Below, piece after piece: positions 55,831-64,000 of a DNA stretch of 64,000 nucleotides. Source of the stretch: Diphasiastrum complanatum (lineage: Eukaryota > Streptophyta > Lycopodiopsida > Lycopodiales > Lycopodiaceae); assembly GCA_029204225.1 (NCBI GenBank), contig CM055093.1, positions 21,386,823 through 21,450,822 of the forward strand, given 5' to 3'. Made by a program: the position numbers and the translations under genes. The notes below the pieces were generated by a model. It saw nothing but the letters and a program-made list of their open reading frames with translations. It had not been told where the DNA came from and did not search any database. Numbering within the stretch: position 1 is the first letter of the stretch; the number at the start of each line of letters is the position of its first letter.

Positions 55831-56900
55831 ATCGCTGCTCGAACATTTCTTGTTCGTGGGGTCGATCCTCTATTTTCTGCTGCTCTGGAGTCTGGGGTCC
55901 TGCATTCTGATTTGATGTATGTCCTCGATCTCCCTCTTGAATAGGCAGCAGTGTGAAGATCTCATGGCCTCTTTTGTCTTTCAGTCCAGGGAATGTGGAC
56001 TCGTCAAGCTTTACATCTCTGCTCAAAACAACCTTCTTCGTGGTTGGATCGTAGAGTCTGTACACATGTGTTCCATTCAAGTAGCCGACCATGATTGTTT
56101 GTTCGGATTTGTCGTCGAGCTTGCTTCTCTTTTCCTTTCGAATGTGCTTGTATGTTGCACATCCAAACACTCGTGCGTGTGACAGATCAGGCTTTTTGCC
56201 TGTCCACATTTCGGTTTTGTTCTCCAGCGTTGTCATTGTAGATCTGTTCTCCAGGTGTACAACTGCAGCTATTGCCTCGGCCTTGAATTGGCCTGGCAAT
56301 TGAGCCTGTGCTATCATGCATCTGGCTCCTTCGACTAGCGTTCTCTTTTTTCTTTCTACCACACCGTTGTATTCCGGTGTGTATGCAGGAGTGAATTGGT
56401 GTTCAATCCCATGTTCTTCGCAGAATCTTGAGAATTTTGTGCTTTTGTATTCACCTTCATTGTCAGATCTAAGGATCTGTATCCTTTTCAAGGTGCGTCG
56501 CTCTACGAATGCCACGAACTTCTTGAAAGAATCAAATACTTTGGATTTCTTCTTCAAGTAGTAGATCGTGTCATTCGGTTGTAATCATCTATGAACGTTA
56601 GAAAATATCTTGAACCTGAGAGCGAATCTGCTTTCATCGGTCCACACACATCAGAGTAGACAAGCTCAAGAACTTCCTTGGCTCTTCTTCCTTCATGTGT
56701 GAATGGATTCTGATGTTGCTTGCCTTTCTGAAAAGCTTCACAGAACTCAGCCTCGAGCCTTGATATTTTGAGACCTGTGACAATGTCCTTTGTGCTCATG
56801 TCATACAAACTCTGCATATTCAGATGATACATTCTCCTACGCCAGAGCTGATCTTCATTTTTTGAAGCATTTAATATGCTATCAGAGTTGTTTATTATTT
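55829..56900 (-). pseudogene. pol: Copia pre-integrase and integrase
   Basis: The zinc part is damaged (MYHLNMQSLYDM, and FCEAFQKGKQ with Phe for the last Cys). The core starts VYSDVCGPM (first Asp). A frame break at about 56556 is followed by LRSDNEGEY (second Asp) and NGVVERKKRTL (Glu), 35 residues apart, so the DD35E triad is present across two frames. The copia-type C-terminal part (FGCATYKHIRKEKRSKLD...GYLNGTHVYRLYD) runs to about 56000. Confidence 0.85.
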
Positions 56901-56907
56901 TGGCCTA

Positions 56908-58490
56908 GTAGAGATTTATTTCTCTGCATCCAAACGTCAGCAACTTGTTTGTCATCTTCTCGATCATACGGCAAGTGTTGCCATCGAACAAAACTCGAAT
57001 GCCTAGATCTGCCATCTTGGAGACAGATAGCAGATCCTTTCTGAGTGAGGGCACATGGAGTGCTTCTGGCAACTCTGCTTGGCTTGACAATGTTCGTAGC
57101 TATAGAGAGCCGATGCCCTTGACATCGTGTCTGCTTCCATCGCCTAGAATCATTGCTCTATCATTTTCGAGTTCACAAAAGTTGATCAAAATTTTCTTGT
57201 TGCAGGTTATGTGAGATGTTGCTCCTGAATCGATGACCACATCGTAGTCATGTTCGGAGTAGCTTGTTGAAGCTTCATCGAGTATTGTGAAAGCTTCGTC
57301 ACCTCTTTTTGCATGTTTAGATGACTCTACAACGTTTATCTTTTCAGCTTTGTTTTTTTTTTTTTGGGTTGAATCTGCAGTTTTATCCAGAATGCCCTTT
57401 CTTCTTGTAGGGCATGCAAGGTATTGTTGGGTTAAACCAGCATTTGTTGGTTGTATGGCATGGTTTGTGGCAGTGATCGCAAGAAGAGGATTGTTGATTT
57501 GAGGACTTTGTCTTTTCGAATCTTGGCTTGTTTTTGTTCTTCTTCTCTCCTTTTGTGAAGAGAGTCATCTCTTGATCACTGCTTCCCTCTCCTTCGTCTC
57601 TCATCAGTCTCTCATCAGCGACAAGACTGACCGCTTTGTCGAATGTCATATCTGGTAGACTCAGTATGAGCATTCTCAGTGGCTGATAGGACGTCGGTAG
57701 AGATTTCATAAACTAGAGGTTTCTTTCTCTGCATCCAACCGTCAGAAACTTGTTTGTCGTCTTCTCGATCATACGGCAAGTATTGTCGTCGAACAAAACT
57801 CGAATGCCTTGATCTGTCATCTTGGAGACAAATAGCATATCCTTTCTGAGTGAGGGCACATAGAGTGCTCCTGGCAGCTCTGCTTGGCTTGACAGTGTTT
57901 GTAGCTATGGAGAGCCAATGCCCTTGACATCGTGTCTAATTCCATCACCTAGAATCATCGCTCTGTCGTTTTTGAGTTCGCAGAAGTTGATCAAGACCTT
58001 GTTGCTGCAGGTTATGTGAGATGTTGCTCTTGAATCGATGACCACATCGTAGTCATGTTCGGAGTAGCTTGTCGAGTATTGTGAAAGCTTCATCACTTCT
58101 TTCTGCATCTTTAGATGACTCTGCAACGTTTGTCTTTTCAGCTTTGTTTTTTCTTTTTGGGTTGAATCTACAGTCATATGCAGAATGCTCTTTCTTGCAG
58201 TGCATGCAAGGTATTGGTGGATTGAACCAGCATTTGTTGGCCGTATGGCCTGGTTTGTGACAGTGATCGCAGGAAGATTGTTGATTTGAGGACTTTGTCT
58301 TCTCGAATCTTGGCTTGTTTTTGTTCTTCTTCTTTCCTTTCATGAAGAGAGCCTTCTCTTGATCACTGCTTCTCTCTCCTTCGTCTCTCATCAGCGACAA
58401 GATTAACTGCTTTGTCGAATGTCATATCTCGTAGACTCAGTATGAGCATTCTCAGCAGCTGATAAGACGTCAGTAGAGATTTCATAAAGT
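56908..58490 (-). repeat. Head-to-tail duplication of copia nucleocapsid-protease segment
   Basis: 56908-57712 and 57713-58490 are two copies of the same segment (gag end, zinc knuckles, protease, pre-integrase start). Over the first 128 aligned bases I counted 11 differences, about 9%. Both copies share the start ATGAAATCTCT and the end near TCTCTGCATCCAA. The upstream copy keeps both knuckles (CDHCHKPGHTANKC at 58230-58271, then CMHCKKEHSAYDC). The downstream copy has CDHCHKPCHTTNKC and a broken second knuckle. Confidence 0.8.
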
Positions 58491-58934
58491 ACATCAGCTG
58501 TTGTGGTGCTGGGACCTGGTGCTCCTGTCCTGACGTAGCGAGTTGAGCGAAGATCGTTATGATCTTCTCAACGTGTTGATCCAACTGATTGCCATCCCAC
58601 CGTATTGATTGCAGCTGATTGTGAAGGTGCATGACTGAAGCTACAGTCCTCACTTATGCTTTAAACTTTTCCATGTTGCATCGCTGCTTTTGCAGTCTTC
58701 AATCTGCATGAGTAGATCTTCATTTATGGATGAAACAATGATTGCCATTGCGTGCTCATCCTTTCTGATCCATTCAGCTCTCCTTGGGTCTCCCTCTGGA
58801 GGCTGCACCTCTGAGAGTTCGGTCACTGACCAGATGCCTTAGCCCTTCAGGAGTGTTTTGATTTTGAATTTTCAGATTCTGTCATTTGCGCCATTGAGAC
58901 TGATTGCTACTTTGGTCTGGATTGTCGTAGCCAT
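57905..58934 (-). pseudogene. gag: Copia gag and protease (element E)
   Basis: The ATG at 58934 opens MATTIQTKVAISLNGANDRI. Later pieces are WIRKDEHAMAIIVSSINEDL, HLHNQLQSIRWDGNQLDQHV, the two zinc knuckles and the protease box VVIDSRATSHITCSN, in which the usual DSGATSH has Arg for Gly. Several stops and shifts are present (near 58890, 58660 and 58400). Confidence 0.8.
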
Positions 58935-58954
58935 ATTGTGTTGTCTAGAAGAAT

Positions 58955-58970
58955 CACTGCTGGGATATCA
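58955..58970 (-). promoter_or_regulatory. Decayed primer-binding site
   Basis: The minus strand reads TGATATCCCAGCAGTG, close to TGGTATCAGAGCAGTG with three changes, between LTR E and the gag ATG at 58934. Confidence 0.65.
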
Positions 58971-59772
58971 GTAGTGATAACCTATTGGCTCTTAACACAA
59001 AGTCGCAGAGGCAACATTGTTTTGTGTTCGCTTCTCCTTCTCTTTTCGCAAACAATTTTCTTTTTTTAAATTATCTTTTTGTGCGGAAGTCCTTACATGA
59101 TCCAAACACGCGACTCTTATCACAGAACATATTTTATTCTAGTAATCAAGACATACAGCACAAGACAAAAAAATACACGAAAATAGAGCGACCATATTGT
59201 TAGTTTGGTTTTGGAGTGAGATCGTCAGTGTCTCGCTCGTTGGCGGATTGACACTCTACTCTCGTTGGCAGACTTTCATGCACAACTATGGTGTCTTTAC
59301 TTTCTTACTCTATTTGCTACGTCTCTCTCTGTCTCTTATAGATCTCTGTATTCTCATCTTTATCTATCATTATGATCCAGAGAGGATCATTTATACCTCC
59401 ACTATGTGGAGTTTACAAGATAGCTAAACGTCGAATTACCAGACTAGTTAACGCTAATCAACCAGTTAGTTAGTCTTCGTCGTTGCTACTCATTTCAGCT
59501 GGGCATGAAGCCCGTTGACTGCCAGCTGGCAGCGCGAAAGATTTTTTTTCATTTGATTCGTAATCTCCCGTTTGCTTTCGTTCTTTTTGTTTTTTTTTGT
59601 AGTTTTTGTTTTGTGTCCCTTTTGCGGTTTGAGGTCCTGGAGGTGTGTTTGCGATTCGCGAATCGTTCGTGCTTCAAGTCAAAGACACGTTGACTGTCGC
59701 GAATCGTTCTCGTTTGACCTTCGTGTCTTGTTAGTGCTGCGACAAAGTTGCAAAAGTTCACCATTTCTGACA
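58971..59772 (-). mobile_element. Copia LTR, type E (5' LTR)
   Basis: It starts TGTCAGAAATGG at 59772 on the minus strand and abuts the primer site at 58971. It aligns with 9600-10324. It cuts the gag of element D within its zinc knuckle. It carries repeated TCGCGAATCGTTC words (59645-59710). Confidence 0.8.
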
Positions 59773-60568
59773 GTATGCCCGTCTCTTCTGCATCTCACAC
59801 AAGTCTTCTTGTCTGCACCTTGTTGTTTCGACATCCCTTTGGTCTTCCAGTTGCCTTTGCTTGTTCCCTCTATTTGTTGGTCACAATCCTGCCTCTGATT
59901 GGACTCCCTCTTAGGCTTAAATTGCTTTTTTGATTTTTCTTTTTTGTTGTAGAGGCCTGGTCAGAACCATCTTTGTGATCAAGATGTTCTCTGGCCTCGA
60001 CTTCCTCTCGAATCTCGACAATCGCCTTTTTGAGGTTCATGGCGGGATCTTTCGCGAGCAGGGTCTTTGTCGTCTGGAATGATCTGGGTAAGGCTCTCAA
60101 CAAGTATGTCAGCTGCTTCTCAGCTGACACAACATTCTCTGCTCCAGAGTTATGTAGTGACAGAAACAAATCCTTCATCTTTCTTACAAAAGAAGTGAGG
60201 TCTTTTCCATCCCACTGCAAATTCGTCAGCTGATCTTCCAGCATCATGATTTGGCTTCTTGATTTTGTTTGAAATCTGGTGAGTAATACATCCCACATCT
60301 CCTTAGCTTTGGAGAGTGTAGCCAGGTCAAGTGTGAGACTATCTTCGATGGAAGATGATAGCAAGGCTACTGCCTTGTCATTTTTCTCCCTCCATTCACG
60401 TAGCTCCTTGCCTGTTGTCGTACTCATTTCTTCTGTGCCATCCACCCAGGGAAATAGTCCTTCACCCTTGAGTATCAAATATGTCTTAACTTTCCAGACT
60501 AGAAAGTTGAATCCTGAGAAATCAAGTATTGTGCAGATCTTGCTCTGCATGCTGTTGATTGAAGCCAT
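59773..60568 (-). pseudogene. gag: Copia gag (element D), interrupted by LTR E
   Basis: The ATG at 60568 opens a 232-codon frame: FSGFNFLVWKVKTYLILKG, then WDVLLTRFQTKSRSQIMMLE and LTNLQWDGKDLTSFVRKMKD, a UBN2-type copia gag, with a basic linker. In a neighbouring frame the zinc knuckle begins TCVRCRRDGHT and is cut after His by the start of LTR E at 59772. The long open frame suggests a young copy. Gag forms the particle around the element RNA. Confidence 0.85.
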
Positions 60569-60670
60569 TGCTTCTTGCAGTCTGTTCCCTTGTCGATGGT
60601 TGTTTGTTTGAATGCTTGGCCTCCTGGATCTGCTAGCTTCTTGGCTATGTTAGAATATGACAAGATGACC

Positions 60671-60683
60671 TGCTCTAATACCA
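60671..60683 (-). promoter_or_regulatory. Primer-binding site of element D
   Basis: The minus strand reads TGGTATTAGAGCA just after the LTR end (CCTCATCAC), one change from the initiator tRNA-Met pattern. Confidence 0.75.
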
Positions 60684-61340
60684 GTGATGAGGATCAAGAA
60701 TCGCGATTTGGATTTTTCAGTTGCGAAGCTTTCGCGAAGGAACCACAATCCTCTTGCGACTTGGATGGAGTTCAGATGCGATCGCTAGACATTGCCAGTT
60801 GAATCTCTCCTACAATTCTCCAGAATGTAGTCAGGCTCTGTCGGTCTACATTTATAAAATTAATACAGCATTTAACATAGTTTCAACCAAGGTGCGGAAT
60901 TCAAAAAAATGAACAAGAAAAACTCAGACACACGATTAACAACAGAAGCATTTGCATACGAGATCAAACACAACAAGAGAAATTATCTATGTTGAACTTC
61001 CTCTGTTTTCTTCAAGCACTGCATGCAAATCCACACAGTGCATTGGCGTGGGAGGAACACGGTTCTCTCATGAGTAATCGTCTTGCTTTACTAGCGGACA
61101 GTTGGATCTCTATGGATCTTGATCATAGAGCTCGTCTTGCATGCAGGCGGACTTGTTGTCTGTATTTCGTCTTGATTGCTTACTTGCATCAGACTACTGC
61201 ATTACACTATATGTGTATTACGTTGATCTATATGTCAAGTATCATCCAGTAAGTATGGTTGCTCTATGTGAATCTAAGATTAGAGTGATTAAACATCTAC
61301 AACTTTATCAAGGAATCACAAGAGTGGCAGATTAGCCACA
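60684..61340 (-). mobile_element. Copia LTR, type D (5' LTR)
   Basis: It ends CCTCATCAC before the primer site. TGTGGCTAATCTGCC near 61340 is a possible start. It has two TCGCGA words near its end (60697, 60730). No second copy is in the window, so the start is uncertain. Confidence 0.55.
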
Positions 61341-61430
61341 ACCTAAAATATATTTGTTGACGTCATATCATTAGATTAGATATCTGTACTTACGAGTACT
61401 TGTATGATCTTTTTTGTACTCTTTGGAGTG

Positions 61431-62111
61431 TGGAGGGCAGGAGAAGGTTTCGTTTCCATCATTGGTTTCGTTTTGGTCGTTTGCCTTCTCTTGTATTGGA
61501 CCGCAAAAGATTCTTGTTCGTGAATCTTTCATGTTCGCGAACCGTTACGTCTTCGTCTGCTTTGACTTTCGTGTTCGCGAACCGTTCGTCTTCGTTTCCT
61601 TAGAGTTTCATGTTCACGAAACTTTTCGTGCTTCGTGTCTCCAAATCTTCAAGTTTGTGAATGTCTTCATCGGGCTGAGGGCTGAAAGCTAGCAAGGCTT
61701 TGTAATTAGAAACGTTTTGTTTCTTCAGCTCCCTCTCAAATCATGATAGCTTTACAATCTCAAGACTGCTCCTTTGTCTCTCAAAGAGTCCTTTGTCCAG
61801 GGCTTTAGTGAAGATGTCAACAACCATGTCTCTCATTTCGATGAAGGTAGTCTACAACATCTTCTTCTCAATTAGATCTCTGATCAAGTGGTACTTGATC
61901 GCAATGTGCTTCGTTCTGAAATGGAACCGTTCGTCTTCGTCTGCTTTGAGTTTCATGTTCACAAACTGTTCGTCTTCGTCTTCTTAGACTTTCATGTTCG
62001 CAAAACTTTTCATGCTTTGTGTCTCTAGATGTTCGAGTTCGCGAATGTCTTCGTCGGGCTGAGGGCTGAAAGCTAGCAAGGCTTTGTAATTAGAAATGTT
62101 TTGTTTCTTCA
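61431..62111 (-). mobile_element. Deleted copia element of family C
   Basis: The minus strand reads: LTR C start (62111-61924, TGAAGAAAC...), then directly the last 200 bp of RNase H plus polypurine tract (61923-61728), then a full LTR C (61727-61431, 297 bp). The LTR-to-RNase H joint shares the bases GAAC, so the whole interior was lost by short-homology deletion. Compare 54276-54790 for the undeleted RNase H end. Confidence 0.8.
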
Positions 62112-62494
62112 TAGTTTGTCCAATCCTAAAGATCAAAATCATTAAGGACAAGGTCCTAAATCAATACCCCCCTATACACCACTATATGATTTTCCTTTTT
62201 TTAAATTCCCACCTCTAATTTAAAAAAAAAAGCTCTACAATGGGTTTAAATTCAAGCCTAAATGGAGGGAAATGAGTTATTTCCACCCTTGCAAAGCAAA
62301 ATGTTACCTTCCTGGAAGCCTCAGTGCATGACACTATAAATTATGCAGTCTCGACTAATGTTCCTCACAACATCTTATGAAGAAGAGTACATTGTCTCTC
62401 TCCTCCAGCAATTGCACCCTACCACTCCTCCATTCGTTGGAAGCTATCATATGGTAGGTGTTTTTTTTCTCATTCCTTTGCAAGGCTATCATTT

Positions 62495-63195
62495 TTCTTG
62501 CCTTTAGCAATCGATTTTATGCTTCCTTTTTGTTTTCTGATATGGCTAAACTTCACTCATCATAGGAAGCATAATTTATGAGGAAATATGGGTTTTTGGG
62601 GCTCGCTGTTTAGCAATGGACAGAGTCCATCACTTTTTTTGTTTAGAAAAAAACGGATCCAATTGCCTCATAGGCAGCGATGGACCCTTCATCACTTCCT
62701 TCACTTTCTAAAGTAGCGATTTCTATTTCATATGTAGCGATGGACTGCTAGATGTCCTTATCAACTTTTTTTCAATGGCTTTAGCCTATTAGGCAGCAAT
62801 GCAAACCAAAGGACTATTGCCTTTTTGTTGATTACATATATGCTTGATAAGCATGTGTCTAAAACCAAATGGAAGTGGCCGCTATCAAGCGATGGGGGAC
62901 AGTTGGCTCAAAAATGAACTTTCTTCTTGATTATTGTCTGATTGACATACCTCCTATCCAGCAATGGACAGTAGGTTCTAATATGCCTTTGAAAGGAAGA
63001 ATTTACAATCTACATTCTGCTGGTCCCAGTGATGGACAGTAGAAAGCATTCAAGTTCATCTTTCACCTCACAATAAGTTTGCTTAGAACAAGGCTTGATG
63101 GATCTATTGTTGTGTGGACATCGATCCACCACTTAATTTAATACTTAAATGATACTTCTATATGTTTTTTCAAGCAGTTGGCTTATCTCATAGAG
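62495..63195 (+). repeat. Dispersed repeat family R, copy 3 (longest)
   Basis: It includes both the 5' part seen in copy 1 and the 3' part seen in copy 2 (CACCTCACAATAAGTTTGCT...GATACTTCTATATG). Short hairpin-forming words AGCAATGGAC, AGCGATGGAC and AGTGATGGAC recur at about 62615, 62673, 62738, 62961 and 63037. Not coding. Confidence 0.8.
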
Positions 63196-63860
63196 AGTCT
63201 TAATATTTGACACTAAATTATCATCTATGCTTTGTGGTAATGTAGCATCTTTTGTTACTATGGCCTACTACCACTCACGTTTAGGTTCAAATTTGAATCG
63301 TGCATTACTAAGTCTCTATTAAGGTACATCACTTATTGTAACGCATTATAACAAGCGAGCTTGAATACTCTTCGAAAGTTGTTTAGGCGTTTATTTGATT
63401 CTTAAATGAAGCTATGAGATAAAGACTGTTCGTTTTTGTTTTGGTCTAAAGAAAACAAACAATTTGTGGAAACAACATGGCATCCTCTCAAGATACAACG
63501 TCTACGATCATCCAGGTATGACTTCTTTTTACGATTTCCGGGTTATATACAAACTACAAGCATCATGAACACTCATGAGATGGTTGTTTCCATTTTACTC
63601 AAGTATCTACCACTCTTCACAACATTTAAATAATGACATAAGTATAAAGAGATGCCTTCTAATCCAGTTCACATACCAACCTAACCATTCTTTATCCATA
63701 CCCAAACCAAATCGTAGGGCTTCCAATATAATGTTCTTAGACAACATGGATATGCGTAAGATACGAAGTTTTTACGCAAGAATTAGAATGGCACGAATCT
63801 GCCCTAGTAAAAACATTGGAAGTCCCTCATTAGCAATAAACCATACCTATCCGTAGCAAA
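63196..63860. other. No gene recognised
   Basis: Frames at 63436-63856 show no domain. By position this could be the start of the copia gag whose primer site follows on the minus strand, but no gag motif is visible. Confidence 0.4.
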
Positions 63861-64000
63861 GTCCTGATACCATGGTTGATAAAAGAGTTTTGTATAGCAT
63901 AATGATTTGTTTGGAACCAAACATAACAATATGAAACCCATCGCTGCATATGCAGTATAGGTTGTATGGATTATTATGGTATGGATGTGCCCTAATACCT
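63861..64000 (-). mobile_element. Primer site and edge of a copia-type LTR
   Basis: The minus strand reads ATCAACCA then TGGTATCAGGAC (63861-63872), an LTR end followed by an initiator tRNA-Met-type primer site. The LTR continues past the window end. Confidence 0.6.

Overview
The window is plant nuclear DNA. It carries GT-AG introns, an R2R3-MYB fragment, a plant-type GH18 chitinase-like gene with TATA promoter, a histone H3-like gene, and a dense layer of Ty1/copia and Ty3/gypsy LTR retrotransposons primed by initiator tRNA-Met (TGGTATCAGAGC-type primer sites). Gene density is very low and most elements are old, with stops, frameshifts and internal deletions. This would suit a gymnosperm-like genome, but nothing seen here proves the lineage.

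Layout. 1-3.6 kb is the left arm of a near-identical inverted repeat whose right arm lies at 34.4-39.5 kb. The right arm holds the only clearly intact host gene, an intronless 317-residue GH18 protein at 39367-40320. The left arm holds a copy of its promoter and signal-peptide codons fused in frame to a copia reverse transcriptase/RNase H tail. 3.6-9.4 kb holds a dispersed repeat (family R), a CTCGACCGAG minisatellite and gag relics. 9.6-12.9 kb holds a copia 3' end, a broken copy of an unrecognised intron-containing gene family (family Z) and an unrecognised 341-codon ORF. 13-22 kb is mostly empty apart from an R2R3-MYB pseudogene at 16.75-17.29 kb and small foldbacks. 22.1-24.6 kb holds copia and gypsy 3' ends with well-bounded LTRs. 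25.5-30.3 kb is one long decayed gypsy pol. 31.9-32.5 kb is a miniature LTR retrotransposon (TRIM). 32.7-36.3 kb is a nested, deleted copia. 41.6-43.9 kb is another gypsy relic. 47.8-50.4 kb is a fuller family Z gene. 50.7-53.95 kb is a head-to-head pair: an acidic unrecognised gene with an intron (minus strand) and a histone H3-like gene (plus strand), separated by about 1 kb that contains ten CACGTG boxes. 54.3-62.1 kb is a minus-strand pile-up of at least four copia elements. 62.5-63.2 kb is another R copy, and a copia LTR edge ends the window.

Most worth a second look: the histone H3-like gene, which keeps the exact ARTKQTAR start but has a rewritten tail and a C-terminal extension of about 130 residues, together with its G-box-loaded shared promoter; family Z, which has transposase-like spacing of acidic residues and a CxxC motif; and the signal-peptide/copia chimera, whose junction looks like a head-to-tail or circle junction but could also be an assembly artefact. 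All alignments were made by eye; no database was searched.
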